Positions 26,186 through 35,440 of a stretch of 64,000 bases of DNA are shown here, piece by piece (positions within the stretch are counted from its first letter, which is position 1; the number at the start of each line of letters is the position of its first letter). The stretch comes from Streptomyces sp. DHE7-1 (GTDB lineage: Bacteria; Actinomycetota; Actinomycetes; Streptomycetales; Streptomycetaceae). Location of the stretch: the NCBI GenBank assembly GCA_016432725.1, contig JACJDG010000003.1:3596001-3660000 (forward strand), written 5' to 3'. The notes under the pieces are model-generated. The model ran no database searches, had not been told where the DNA came from, and was given only the letters and a program-made list of their open reading frames with translations. The position numbers were made by a program, and so were the translations under genes.

Positions 26186-26448
26186 ATGATCACTCAGGTC
26201 TCGCACAGTGACGTCACGGGCACCGGCCCGGCCGCCCTCACCCTCCCCCTGGCGGTGGCGTACGAGCTGCACGCCCCCGCCGCCCCGCCTCCGCGCCCCG
26301 CGTCCCGGAGGTCGCCGTGCCGGCCCCGGAGCTGATGGGCCTGCGTACCTCCGCCGACCGTCCGCACCGCCGCAAGGTGCCGCTGCGCCGGCTGAGCGCG
26401 GTGCACCAGCTCGGCGCGGCGCGCGGCCTGAGCATGCTGGGTTCCTGA
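26186..26448 (+). CDS. small hypothetical protein (frame broken at 26296)
   Basis: Starts ATG 26186 after GGGAGC. The first frame reads MITQVSHSDVTGTGPAALTL then PLAVAYELHAPAA. The second frame carries VPAPELMGLRTSADRPHRRK to LSMLGS. One base added at CCCC 26296-26299 gives 87 aa. The basic C-terminal part suggests nucleic-acid or membrane contact, but there is no known domain. It lies between the HtrA-like protease and the response regulator and may belong to their operon. Confidence 0.55.
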
Positions 26449-26539
26449 GCCCGGCGTGCGTGCCCCACGGCCCCCGGGCGTGCGAGGCTGAGAACCGCCC
26501 CGCCCACCCGACCCACCGCACCCCGAGGAACCGCGAGCC

Positions 26540-27274
26540 ATGAGCCCCGCCGAAGGCGACCGTGACCCCCAGCGCATCCTGATCGTCGACGACGAGCCCG
26601 CCGTGCGCGAGGCACTGCAGCGCAGCCTCGCCTTCGAGGGATACGGCACCGAGGTCGCGGTCGACGGCGCGGACGCCCTGGAGAAGGCGGCCGCGTACCG
26701 GCCGGACCTGGTGGTGCTGGACATCCAGATGCCCCGCATGGACGGCCTGACCGCGGCCCGCCGGATCCGGAGCACCGGGGACACCACCCCGATCCTCATG
26801 CTCACGGCCCGCGACACCGTGGGCGACCGGGTGACGGGACTGGACGCCGGGGCCGACGACTACCTGGTCAAGCCGTTCGAGCTGGACGAGCTGTTCGCCC
26901 GTATCCGCGCGCTGCTGCGGCGCAGCTCGTACGCGGCCGACGTGTCGGCCGAGGCCCAGGCGGACGAGGCGCTGACCTTCGGCGACCTGCGCATGGACCT
27001 CGCCACCCGGGAGGTCACCCGGGGCGGCCGGCAGGTGGAACTGACCCGCACGGAGTTCACGCTCCTGGAGATGTTCATGGCCCACCCGCGCCAGGTCCTC
27101 ACCCGCGAGCAGATCCTCAAGGCCGTCTGGGGCTTCGACTTCGAGCCCTCCTCCAACTCGCTGGACGTCTACGTGATGTACCTGCGCCGCAAGACCGAGG
27201 CGGGCGGCGAGCCGCGGCTGGTGCACACCGTCCGGGGCGTGGGGTACGTACTGCGGCAGGGCGGCGCGGAGTGA
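26540..27274 (+). CDS. OmpR-family response regulator
   Basis: 244 aa. The receiver domain has the acidic pair in LIVDDEPAVREAL, phospho-acceptor Asp61 in VVLDIQMPRMDG, Thr in MLTARD and Lys in YLVKPF. The C-terminal winged helix (LTRTEFTLLEMFMAHPRQVL) ends RGVGYVLRQ. The stop overlaps the start of the kinase gene (GTGA), so the two are translationally coupled. The nearest target candidate is the HtrA-like protease gene 400 bp upstream. The family is close to MprA/CutR-type regulators of envelope stress. Confidence 0.92.
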   Translation: MSPAEGDRDPQRILIVDDEPAVREALQRSLAFEGYGTEVAVDGADALEKAAAYRPDLVVLDIQMPRMDGLTAARRIRSTGDTTPILMLTARDTVGDRVTGLDAGADDYLVKPFELDELFARIRALLRRSSYAADVSAEAQADEALTFGDLRMDLATREVTRGGRQVELTRTEFTLLEMFMAHPRQVLTREQILKAVWGFDFEPSSNSLDVYVMYLRRKTEAGGEPRLVHTVRGVGYVLRQGGAE

Positions 27275-28752
27275 GGCGGCTGGCCCGCCGCTACCGGACG
27301 CTGCCGATCAGGGCCCGGCTGGCGATGCTGGTCGCGGCGGCGGTGGCGTTCGCGGTGGCGGCGGTCTCGGTGACGTGCTGGTTCATCGTGGAGCGCAAGC
27401 TGTACGACCAGGTCGACGCCGATCTGCAGAAGGTCTCGGAGCCGCAGCGGCTGGTGAACATCGTCTCCACGCTGGAGTCGTGCCCGCAGACGCCCGGCGA
27501 CGCCGGACTCGGCGACTTCCACGCCCACGGCAACTACTACTACATCCAGCTCGTGAAGCAGAACGGCGCCGCCTGTGTGTCCTCCAACTCCGCGGGCCGG
27601 GTGAAGACCACCTCCGCCGACACCGACGTCATCGCCAAGGCGGACGACCACGACGGGCTGCTGCACGACGGCATCCTGCGCGACGGCACCGACTCCGAGG
27701 GCAACGCGGTGCGGGTGCTGACCCAGCCCCTGACGTTCAGCCCGGGGCCCGGGACCCAGCCCCAGATGTACCCCAACACGGCCCTGATGGTCGCCATACC
27801 GCTGAAGAACACCCAGGACACACTGAAGGACCTCGCCCTGATCCTGCTCCTCGTCTCCGGTATCGGGGTGGTCGGGGCCGGCGCGGCGGGACTCGCGGTG
27901 GCCCGGACGGGGCTGCGCCCGGTCGACAAGCTCACGGAGGCCGTCGAGCACGTGGCCCGGACCGAGGACCTGGGCATCCGCATCCCCGTGGACGACGACA
28001 GCGAGGACGAGGTGGCGCGGCTCTCGCGCTCCTTCAACTCGATGACCACCGCGCTGGCCGGCTCCCGCGACCTCCAGCAGCAGCTCATCGCGGACGCCGG
28101 CCACGAGCTGCGCACCCCGCTCACCTCGCTGCGCACGAACATCGAACTGCTCACCCGCAGCGAGGAGACGGGCCGCCCGCTGCCCCCGGAGGACCGCAAG
28201 GCACTGCTCGCCTCGGTGAAGGCGCAGATGACGGAACTGGCCGCGCTGATCGGCGATCTGCAGGAGCTGTCCCGCTCCGAGGGGCAGCGGGGCGAGCGCG
28301 TCCAGGTGGTGTCCTTCCAGGACACCGTCGAGGCCGCGCTGCGCCGGGCCCGTCTGCGCGGTCCCGAACTGACCATCACGGCGGACCTGGAGCCCTGGTA
28401 CGTCCGCGCCGAGCCCTCCGCGCTGGAGCGGGCGGTGGTCAACGTCCTCGACAACGCGGTGAAGTTCAGCCCGGAGGGCGGCACCGTCGAGGTGCGGCTG
28501 GCCGAGGGCGTCCTGACGGTCCGTGACCACGGCCCCGGCATTCCCGCCTACGAACTCCCGCACGTCTTCGACCGCTTCTGGCGCTCCCCGAGCGCCCGTG
28601 CCCTGCCGGGCTCCGGTCTCGGGCTGTCCATCGTGGCCCGCACCGTGCAGCAGGCGGGCGGCGAGGTCTCCCTGGCCCGGGCGGAGGGCGGCGGCACGAC
28701 CGCCACGGTCCGCCTCCCGGGCGCGGCCACGGCTCCGCCGGAGGCCGTGTAG
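27271..28752 (+). CDS. sensor histidine kinase
   Basis: 493 aa from the GTG at 27271. A first membrane helix (ARLAMLVAAAVAFAVAAVSV), a ~150-residue extracellular sensor region containing two Cys, and a second helix (LALILLLVSGIGVVGAGAAG) lead to a HAMP linker. The H-box DAGHELRTPLTSLR follows, then the N-box VLDNAVKFS and the G boxes DHGPGIP and GSGLGLSI. It phosphorylates the coupled response regulator. The two extracellular Cys (SCPQTPG and AACVSSN) may make it redox-sensitive, which is inference. A terminator-like hairpin follows. Confidence 0.92.
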   Translation: MRRLARRYRTLPIRARLAMLVAAAVAFAVAAVSVTCWFIVERKLYDQVDADLQKVSEPQRLVNIVSTLESCPQTPGDAGLGDFHAHGNYYYIQLVKQNGAACVSSNSAGRVKTTSADTDVIAKADDHDGLLHDGILRDGTDSEGNAVRVLTQPLTFSPGPGTQPQMYPNTALMVAIPLKNTQDTLKDLALILLLVSGIGVVGAGAAGLAVARTGLRPVDKLTEAVEHVARTEDLGIRIPVDDDSEDEVARLSRSFNSMTTALAGSRDLQQQLIADAGHELRTPLTSLRTNIELLTRSEETGRPLPPEDRKALLASVKAQMTELAALIGDLQELSRSEGQRGERVQVVSFQDTVEAALRRARLRGPELTITADLEPWYVRAEPSALERAVVNVLDNAVKFSPEGGTVEVRLAEGVLTVRDHGPGIPAYELPHVFDRFWRSPSARALPGSGLGLSIVARTVQQAGGEVSLARAEGGGTTATVRLPGAATAPPEAV

Positions 28753-28908
28753 TCACGGGCGTGAGCCGGCCCCTCGTGACAGGACGACCGGTTCGCCGGG
28801 CACCGCGACGGCGGGCCGGGCGCTGGCGCGGCCGGCACGGGCCGCTCCCGGCCGGCCGACGCCCGGGCGCCTCGTAGGGGCGCTGGGACGTACTTGCGCG
28901 GCTATGTG

Positions 28909-28953
28909 GTGGGGGGTACGCATCGGCTCGACCGATCATGCGTATCCCCCCAC
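28909..28953. terminator. hairpin between convergent kinase and nucleotidase genes
   Basis: GTGGGGGGTACGCAT (28909-28923) pairs with ATGCGTATCCCCCCAC (28938-28953) with one bulged base and a 14-nt loop. Position and strength fit a terminator for both converging transcripts. The rest of the 242-bp spacer is GC-rich with no coding signal. Confidence 0.75.
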
Positions 28954-28994
28954 CCGCACCCTCTGCCCGAGGTGTGCGATCCACCTCACGGCGG

Positions 28995-30794
28995 CTACTG
29001 CGTGATCGTGACGCGGTCCGCCTTCGGCGGCGCGATCGGGTTCGTGGCCGAGGAGTTGGCCGTCAGGTACTTCGCCAGCGCGGCCAGGTCGTCGCTGCCG
29101 ACCAGGTCGTTCGTGCCCTGCCCCAGGGTCGGGAAGCCGTCGCCGCCGCCCGCCAGGAAGCTGTTGGTGGCGACGCGGTAGGTGGCCGCCGGGTCGATGG
29201 CGGCGCCGTTCAGCCGGATGGAGTCGATGACCACGCGGTCCGCCCCGGACTTGGTCATGTCCAGTGTGTAGGTGAGTCCGGCCGACGGCTGGAGGATCTT
29301 CGGAGCCGCCGCGTTGGGCCCGCTCACCTGCTCCTTGAGCACCTGGACGAGCTGGGCACCGGTGAAGTCCTGGAGGTTCACGGTGTTGGCGAACGGCTGG
29401 ACCGTGAAGCCCTCGGCGTAGGTGACGACTCCGTCGCCCTCGGCGCCCTTGGCCGCGTAGGTCAGGCCCGCGCGCACACCGCCGGGGTTCATCAGGGCGA
29501 GGCTGGTCTTCGGGTCCAGCTCCTTGCCGTGGGCGAGCTGCGCGTCGGCGATGAGGTCACCCATGGGGGACTCGGTGCCGGTGTTGTTGATGTCCCCGGC
29601 GATCCAGCCGATGGGCCGGTTGCCGATCGGGGCGGCCAGGGTGTTCCACTTCGCGATCAGCCCGGTCATGTCCGCCGCCTTGGGGACGTCCCGGGAGACC
29701 ACGCGGTTCGCGGACTTCACGGCCGTGCGCACGATGTCGCCGGTGCGGTGGTCGTAGGTGAGCGTGGTGTCCGTGTACAGGCGGCCGAAGGAGGACGCGG
29801 AGGTGACCATGCGGGGCCGGCCCGACGGGTCGGGGATCGTGCAGACGTAGGCGTTGTGGGTGTGGCCGGTGACGAGCGCGTCGACGGCCGGCGTGACGTT
29901 CTTGGCGATGTCCACGATCGGGCCGGAGATGCCGGAGCCCGCGCCCGCGGAGTCGCAGTCGTAGTTGTAGGCGCCGGAGGCCGGGAAGCCGCCCTCGTGG
30001 ATCAGGGCCACGATCGACTGGACGCCCTGGCGCTGGAGCACCTTGGCGTACTTGTTGATCGTCTCGGTCTCGTCCTTGAACTTCAGGCCCTTGACGCCGT
30101 CGGCGGAGACGATGTCGGGGGTCCCCTCCAGCGTGACGCCGATGAAGCCGATCTTGACGTCCTTCTTCTTCCACACCCAGTAGGGCTTCAGCAGCGGCCG
30201 GTCCGTCCGGTCGTCCAGGACGTTGGCGGTGAGGTACGGGAAGTCGGCGCCCTGGAACTTCTCGTCGCCGTAACAGCCGTCCGTGGGGTGGCAGCCGCCG
30301 TTCTGCAGACGGGCCAGCTCCTTCGCGCCCTCGTCGAACTCGTGGTTGCCGACGGAGGTGACGTCCAGCTTCAACTTGTTGAGCGCCTCGATCGTCGGCT
30401 GGTCGTGGAAGAGCCCGGACAGCAGCGGGGAGGCGCCGACCATGTCACCGGCGGCCGCGGTGACGGAGTACGGGTGGCCCTGGCGGGCCTGGCGCAGATG
30501 GGTGGCGAGGTACTCGGCGCCGCCCGCGTCGATCGTCTTCGTCGTGCCGTCCGCCTGGAGTTCGGTGACCCGGCCGGAGGAGCCGGACGGGGGCTCCAGG
30601 TTGCCGTGCAGGTCGTTGAAGGACAGGAGCTGGACGTCCTGGTAGCGGCTGGAAGGGTGGTGCCCGTGGCCGTCCTTGCCGGAGTGCGCCTGCGCGGGCA
30701 GGGCGGCCGCCAGGCCGGCGGCCGTGGCGAGAGCGGCGGTGGTGGCGAGGAGGCCGTAGGTCCTGCGTCTGGTGCGCCGGGGTGCGGCTGACAT
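28995..30794 (-). CDS. secreted 5'-nucleotidase / metallophosphatase
   Basis: 599 aa from the ATG at 30794 (AGGGGG ribosome binding site). The signal peptide has an Arg-rich N-region and ends near LPAQA. The metallophosphatase domain carries FNDLHGNLEPP, AAGDMVGASPLL, VGNHEFDEG and VTGHTHNAYVC, the di-metal ligands. The C-terminal 5'-nucleotidase domain has MNPGGVRAGL and ATNSFLAGGGDGF. It releases phosphate from extracellular nucleotides. The equivalent S. coelicolor gene is, as I recall, under phosphate control. A four-Cys region (GGCHPTDGCYG and DCDSAG) is probably disulfide-bonded. Confidence 0.92.
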   Translation of the reverse strand: MSAAPRRTRRRTYGLLATTAALATAAGLAAALPAQAHSGKDGHGHHPSSRYQDVQLLSFNDLHGNLEPPSGSSGRVTELQADGTTKTIDAGGAEYLATHLRQARQGHPYSVTAAAGDMVGASPLLSGLFHDQPTIEALNKLKLDVTSVGNHEFDEGAKELARLQNGGCHPTDGCYGDEKFQGADFPYLTANVLDDRTDRPLLKPYWVWKKKDVKIGFIGVTLEGTPDIVSADGVKGLKFKDETETINKYAKVLQRQGVQSIVALIHEGGFPASGAYNYDCDSAGAGSGISGPIVDIAKNVTPAVDALVTGHTHNAYVCTIPDPSGRPRMVTSASSFGRLYTDTTLTYDHRTGDIVRTAVKSANRVVSRDVPKAADMTGLIAKWNTLAAPIGNRPIGWIAGDINNTGTESPMGDLIADAQLAHGKELDPKTSLALMNPGGVRAGLTYAAKGAEGDGVVTYAEGFTVQPFANTVNLQDFTGAQLVQVLKEQVSGPNAAAPKILQPSAGLTYTLDMTKSGADRVVIDSIRLNGAAIDPAATYRVATNSFLAGGGDGFPTLGQGTNDLVGSDDLAALAKYLTANSSATNPIAPPKADRVTITQ

Positions 30795-31011
30795 GAAACC
30801 CCCTGTGGGTCGGCTGGGGCGCGTGGCCCCGTTCGCCGCGCAGCCTAAGGTCAACGCGCGTAGCGCGACAGGGGGTTCGTGGTTACGTCATGGTTTCCCT
30901 TTGCCGTCCTTTTCCCCTCGCTCCACCGCGGCCTCCCTTCCGCGCGGCGGCGGGACTTCTCCCCTCCGCGGTACCGGGACTTCGCTCCGGCGGCCCCGTA
31001 CCCTCGTACGC

Positions 31012-31938
31012 ATGAGCAGCGACGACACCGTACGGCCGGTCCCCTCCCGTTCCCTCGAGACCCGCTCCGCGCTCGACCCGGACCAGGCCGGGGCCGTGCT
31101 CGGACTGCTCGCGGAGGCCGCCCGCGTCGACGGGCAGCAGCCGGTGTCCGAGCAGGGCCGGCTGCAGCTCCACGGGGGTCCGCGCGAGGGTGTCTCGCAC
31201 CTGCTGCTGACCGCCGGGGGTGAACTGGTCGGCTACGGCCAGCTGGAGGACACCGACCCGGTGGAGGCGCCGGCCGCCGAGCTGGTCGTCCACCCGGCGC
31301 ACCGCGGGCACGGGCACGGCCGGGCGCTGGGCGCGGCGATGCTCGCCGCCTCGGGCAAGCGGCTGCGCGTGTGGGCGCACGGCGGCCACTCCGCCGCCCG
31401 TCATCTCGCCCAGGTGCTCGGCCTCACGCTGTTCCGTGAACTGCGCCAGATGCGGCGGCCGTTGACCGACCCGGAGCTGTCCGAGCCGGTGCTGCCGGAG
31501 GGCGTGAGCGTGCGGCCCTTCGTACCCGGCAAGGACGACGCGGCCTGGCTCGCGGTCAACGCGGCCGCGTTCGCGCACCACCCCGAGCAGGGCTCGCTGA
31601 CCCAGCGCGACCTGGACGACCGCAAGGCCCTGCCGTGGTTCGACCCGGCCGGGTTCTTCCTGGCGGAGCGGCGCGGGGAGCTGGTGGGCTTCCACTGGAC
31701 CAAGGTGCACGCCGAGGAGGGGCTCGGTGAGGTGTACGTGCTCGGGGTCAGGCCGGGCGAGCAGGGCGGCGGGCTCGGCAAGGCCCTGACCCTGGTCGGC
31801 CTGCGGCACCTGGCGGCGCAGGGGCTGCCGACGGCCATGCTCTACGTCGACGCCGACAACAAGGCGGCGGTCGCGGTGTACGAGCGGCTGGGCTTCACGA
31901 CGTACGAGACCGATCTGATGTACCGCACCGAGACCTGA
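31012..31938 (+). CDS. mshD: mycothiol synthase
   Basis: 308 aa, the family length, with two GNAT domains. The first has VVHPAHRGHGHGRALGAAML; the second, catalytic, has VLGVRPGEQGGGLGKALTLV and ends with YERLGFTTYETDLMY. MshD acetylates Cys-GlcN-Ins with acetyl-CoA, the last step in making mycothiol, the main low-molecular-weight thiol of actinobacteria. ATG 31012 begins MSSDDTVRPVPS. It is divergent from the nucleotidase gene. Confidence 0.93.
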   Translation: MSSDDTVRPVPSRSLETRSALDPDQAGAVLGLLAEAARVDGQQPVSEQGRLQLHGGPREGVSHLLLTAGGELVGYGQLEDTDPVEAPAAELVVHPAHRGHGHGRALGAAMLAASGKRLRVWAHGGHSAARHLAQVLGLTLFRELRQMRRPLTDPELSEPVLPEGVSVRPFVPGKDDAAWLAVNAAAFAHHPEQGSLTQRDLDDRKALPWFDPAGFFLAERRGELVGFHWTKVHAEEGLGEVYVLGVRPGEQGGGLGKALTLVGLRHLAAQGLPTAMLYVDADNKAAVAVYERLGFTTYETDLMYRTET

Positions 31939-32010
31939 CGCACGCGGGCGCGAGCAGGCGCCCGGCGCGGACCCCGGGGGTGGCCGGCTTGACGGCCACC
32001 CCTCTCTTGC

Positions 32011-32046
32011 ACCACCCTTTCACTACTCAATTAGTGAAAGGGTGGT
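32011..32046. promoter_or_regulatory. perfect 15-bp inverted repeat, probable GntR operator
   Basis: ACCACCCTTTCACTA (32011-32025) and TAGTGAAAGGGTGGT (32032-32046) are exact inverted copies around a 6-bp AT-rich spacer. The repeat ends 7 bp before the GTG at 32054. It overlaps the only other candidate start at 32042. Position and symmetry fit an autoregulatory operator of the YtrA-type GntR protein encoded just downstream. Confidence 0.8.
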
Positions 32047-32053
32047 TCAACGC

Positions 32054-32438
32054 GTGGTCGAATACCGCATCGACCGGCACAGCGGGGTCGCCACCTACGT
32101 CCAGATCGTCCAGCAGACCAAACAGGCCCTCCGGCTGGGCCTGCTGCGCCCGGGCGACCGGCTGCCGACGGCTCGCGAGGTCGTCGAGGCCACCGCCATC
32201 AACCCCAACACCGTCCTCAAGGCCTACCGCGAGCTGGAGCGGGAGGGCCTGGTCGAGGCGCGGCGCGGACTGGGCACCTTCGTCCGGCGCTCACTGGGCG
32301 CCGCCCCGCCGATTCCCCCTGCGGGCGGAGCTGGAGCGGTGGACGGCACGGGCCGCCGAGGCGGGCCTGGACCGGGACGACGTGGCGGCCCTCTTCACCG
32401 CCGTACTCGACAAGCACTTCCAGGGAGAACGTTCATGA
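32054..32438 (+). CDS. YtrA-type GntR regulator (frame broken near 32310-32319)
   Basis: The N-terminal winged helix is intact: VEYRIDRHSGVATYVQIVQQ, GDRLPTAREVVEATAINPNT and LEREGLVEARRGLGTFVRR. The short C-terminal domain (LRAELERWTARAAEAGLDRD to FQGERS) is in another frame. The shift can be mended by removing one C from 32315-32319, or by adding one base there and one at 32309-32310; either gives ~127 aa, normal for YtrA-like proteins. The stop overlaps the ATPase start (ATGA). Such regulators repress their own ABC operon until cell-envelope stress. The start may be GTG 32054 or GTG 32042; I prefer 32054 because it leaves the operator untranslated. Confidence 0.8.
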
Positions 32439-33331
32439 GCGACACGGCTCTGGAGGCCACCGGCCTCGGCAAGCGCTTCGGGCGCAGGGGAGGCCGGGCG
32501 CTGCGCGACTGCGGCTTCCGGCTGCCCGCCGGACGGGTGTGCGCCGTCGTCGGGCCCAACGGCGCCGGCAAGTCGACGCTGCTCGCCCTGGCCGCGGGAC
32601 TGCTCCCGGCCACCGAGGGCCGGCTGACGGTGCTCGGCACCACGCCCGCCGCGGCCCGCGCCCGGGTGGGCTACGTCGCCCAGGACAAGCCGCTGTACCC
32701 GCAGCTCACGGTCGCCGAGACGCTGCGCATGGGCGCCGACCTCAACCCCGAGCGCTGGGACGCGGACACCGCCGGCCGGATCGTGGCCGCCGGCCCGCTC
32801 GACCCCGGGGCCCGCATACGGTCGCTGTCCGGCGGCCAGCGCACCCGGGTCGCCCTCGCCCTCGCCCTCGGCAAGCGCCCCGAACTGCTGCTCCTCGACG
32901 AGCCGATGGCCGACCTGGACCCGCTCGCCCGGCACGAACTGATGGGCACCCTCATGGCCGAGGCCGCCCAGTACGGCACCACCATCGTGATGTCCTCGCA
33001 CGTCGTCGCCGAGCTGGAGGACTCCTGCGACCACCTGCTGCTGGTCGGCGACGGCCGGGTCCGGCTGGCCGGTGAGATCGACGACCTGCTCGCCGCCCAC
33101 CTCCGGGTCAGCGGCCCCGCCGAGAAGGCGGGCCTGGACGCGCACACCCTGGTCGAGGACCGGGTCACCGGCCGTCAGCGGACCGCCCTGATCCGTCCCG
33201 CCGGCCCGCTCGACGGCGACTGGCAGGCGTCGGCGCCCACCCTGGAGGAACTGGTCCTCGCCCACCTGCGCAACCCGCAGGCCCCCGCCCTCGGCACCGC
33301 ACCGGCCGCGACCGAGGAGAGTGCCGCGTGA
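32435..33331 (+). CDS. ABC transporter ATP-binding protein
   Basis: 298 aa. Walker A GPNGAGKST, Q-loop VGYVAQDK, signature LSGGQRTR, Walker B LLLLDEPMADLD and the H-loop His in SSHVV are all present. A ~80-residue C-terminal extension follows. It energises the two permeases encoded next, with which it overlaps by 4 bp. The operon type (GntR-ATPase-permease-permease) is common in Streptomyces and usually handles cell-wall-active compounds or lipids; the substrate here is unknown. Confidence 0.92.
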   Translation: MSDTALEATGLGKRFGRRGGRALRDCGFRLPAGRVCAVVGPNGAGKSTLLALAAGLLPATEGRLTVLGTTPAAARARVGYVAQDKPLYPQLTVAETLRMGADLNPERWDADTAGRIVAAGPLDPGARIRSLSGGQRTRVALALALGKRPELLLLDEPMADLDPLARHELMGTLMAEAAQYGTTIVMSSHVVAELEDSCDHLLLVGDGRVRLAGEIDDLLAAHLRVSGPAEKAGLDAHTLVEDRVTGRQRTALIRPAGPLDGDWQASAPTLEELVLAHLRNPQAPALGTAPAATEESAA

Positions 33332-34353
33332 CCGCCACGACCGCCCCGGCCGCCGTCCGGGCCCCCGCCGCGCGGCCCCGGACGGCCCGTTGGCTGCTGC
33401 GCCTGCACCGCCCCGCGCTCGTCGCCTGGACCGCCGCGGTGGTCCTCGGCGCCGCCCTGCTGCTGTGGCTCGCCGGACCGCTCACCGACGCCGCCGCGGA
33501 GGGCTGGCGGCAGTACGACGCCTGCAAGTGGTCCGAGAAGTGCCCCTACGACCAGGACGCGATCCTGCGCTACAAGGACGTGTACAACTACCTCACGCTG
33601 TCCCTCGCCGCGCTGCCGTTCCTCGTGGCCGCCTGGGCCGGCGCCGCCCTCACCGGCCGCGAACTGGAGACCGGCACCACGCGCCTGGCCTGGACCCAGG
33701 GCATCACGCCGGTCCGCTGGCTGGCGACCCGGCTGGCCCTGCCCGCCGCCGCGGTCGCCGCGGGCACGAGCCTGCTGGCGTTCCTGCACCACCGGGCCTG
33801 GTCGGCGGCCGACGGCCGCGTCGACACGGTCAAGAACTGGTCCGACTTCTGGACCTTCCACACCAACGGCCCCACCATCGTCGCCCTCGCCCTGGCCGCC
33901 CTCGCCGTCGGTGCCCTCACCGGCCTCGCCCTGGGCCGCGCCCTGCCCGCGCTCGCCGTCTCCGTCGTCCTCACCGCCGGGGTGTGGGGCCTGGCGCAGT
34001 GGCTCATGCCGCACCTGTGGCCGGCCGTCACCCGGGTGAGCGGCCTGGCACAGGGCTACGCCGACCCCTACTCCGGCGTGGAGGTCGCCAAGGGCCTGGT
34101 CACCCGCGACGGCGCGCACATCCCCGAGCCCGAGTGCTACGCGGCCACCACGGAAGGGTGCGCGCGGGCGTTCCGTGAGCAGGGCGCCGTCGGGTGGTTC
34201 CACACCTACCACCCCGCCTCCCACTACTGGCCGCTCCAGCTCACCACCGGCGCCTTCGTGCTGGCCGTGGCCGCCCTGTCCGCCCTGGCCGCGTTCGGCC
34301 TGCTCAGGCGACTGTCCGGGGCGCCGCGGGCCGGGAAGGGGGCCGCCGCGTGA
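33328..34353 (+). CDS. ABC transporter permease, first of two
   Basis: 341 aa from the GTG at 33328, overlapping the ATPase stop. About six membrane helices are visible. The characteristic block GRELETGTTRLAWTQGITPV follows the second helix and is also present in the next protein, showing the two are paralogues. A large loop outside the membrane holds Cys residues (DACKWSEKCPYD) that may form a disulfide. It pairs with the other permease to form the channel. Confidence 0.88.
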   Translation: MTATTAPAAVRAPAARPRTARWLLRLHRPALVAWTAAVVLGAALLLWLAGPLTDAAAEGWRQYDACKWSEKCPYDQDAILRYKDVYNYLTLSLAALPFLVAAWAGAALTGRELETGTTRLAWTQGITPVRWLATRLALPAAAVAAGTSLLAFLHHRAWSAADGRVDTVKNWSDFWTFHTNGPTIVALALAALAVGALTGLALGRALPALAVSVVLTAGVWGLAQWLMPHLWPAVTRVSGLAQGYADPYSGVEVAKGLVTRDGAHIPEPECYAATTEGCARAFREQGAVGWFHTYHPASHYWPLQLTTGAFVLAVAALSALAAFGLLRRLSGAPRAGKGAAA

Positions 34354-35207
34354 GCACCGCTCTCCAGGGCCTGCCCCGCACCGTGCTGCGGCTGCACCGC
34401 CACGCCCTGCTCGTCTGGGCCGCCGCCGTCGCCGCGCTGACCGGCTGGCTGGTGTGGCTGAACGAGGTCACCGCCGGCCGCGCGCGGCAGGGCGAGACCG
34501 TCTGCCGGCGCACCCACCTCTGCGCGGACCTCTTCAGCCGCCTCGACTACGGGGAGCCGTCCGGCTGGATCTCCACCCTCATCTGCTACAGCTTCCTCGC
34601 CGTCGCCGCGTTCGCGGGCGGTGCCCTGATCGGCCGCGAACTGGAGACCGGCACCGCGAACCTGGCCTGGATCCAGGGCGTCACCCCGGTCCGCTGGCTG
34701 ACCGCGAAGCTGGCCCTCCCGGCCCTGGCCGTCACGGCCGGCGGCCTGGTCCTGGTGGGGGTGTACCGCTGGGGCCGGGCGGCCAACGCGGACCTGCTGC
34801 CCGCCGACGACTGGACCGCCACCGACGTCTTCGCGGCCCTGGGCCCGCTCACCGTGGCGTACGGTCTGTGCGCGCTGGCCGTCGGCACCCTCACCGCGCT
34901 GCTGCTGCGGCGCACCCTGGCCGCGCTCGGCACCGCGTGCGCCGTGATGTGGCTGGTCCACTTCGTGGTGGACGGCTGCCGTCCCCATCTGTGGCCGGTG
35001 GTGACCCGTACCTCGCCGAAGCCGTTCGTGCTGCCCGAGAGCGCGTGGCAGGGCAGGACCGGACGGAACGCCGACGGCTATTTCGCCGTCTACCACCCCG
35101 CGTCCCACTTCTGGCCCCTGCACCTGGTGGAGACGGGCGTCGTGCTGGCCCTGACCACGCTGGTGACGACGGCCGCCTTCCTGGTGCTGCGCCGCCGGGC
35201 CGCCTGA
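34350..35207 (+). CDS. ABC transporter permease, second of two
   Basis: 285 aa from the GTG at 34350 (GTGA overlap). It shares GRELETGTANLAWIQGVTPV, two Cys in the first outer loop (VCRRTHLCADLF) and FAVYHPASHFWPLHL near the C-terminus with the preceding permease. It lacks the extra N-terminal residues and is shorter. About six membrane helices. It is the last gene of the GntR/ABC operon. Confidence 0.88.
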   Translation: MSTALQGLPRTVLRLHRHALLVWAAAVAALTGWLVWLNEVTAGRARQGETVCRRTHLCADLFSRLDYGEPSGWISTLICYSFLAVAAFAGGALIGRELETGTANLAWIQGVTPVRWLTAKLALPALAVTAGGLVLVGVYRWGRAANADLLPADDWTATDVFAALGPLTVAYGLCALAVGTLTALLLRRTLAALGTACAVMWLVHFVVDGCRPHLWPVVTRTSPKPFVLPESAWQGRTGRNADGYFAVYHPASHFWPLHLVETGVVLALTTLVTTAAFLVLRRRAA

Positions 35208-35440
35208 GGGTGTGCGTCCCTTCCACGGGGGGAGGGACGCACTCCGGAGCCGCCCCCGATATCCGGGACGTCATGTCTCCGTAACCATCGATTCAGACGG
35301 GCTTGCGACGCTCGGCCAATGAAGCCCGCCGTGCCAGAGCCTTCGCCGCCCCCGAGCGGACCGCGGGGAACGGGGCCGTGACGCTCCCGCCCGCACGTTC
35401 CGACGCGCCTGTCTCGCGCGTGGCGCGGAAGAATGGTGTC

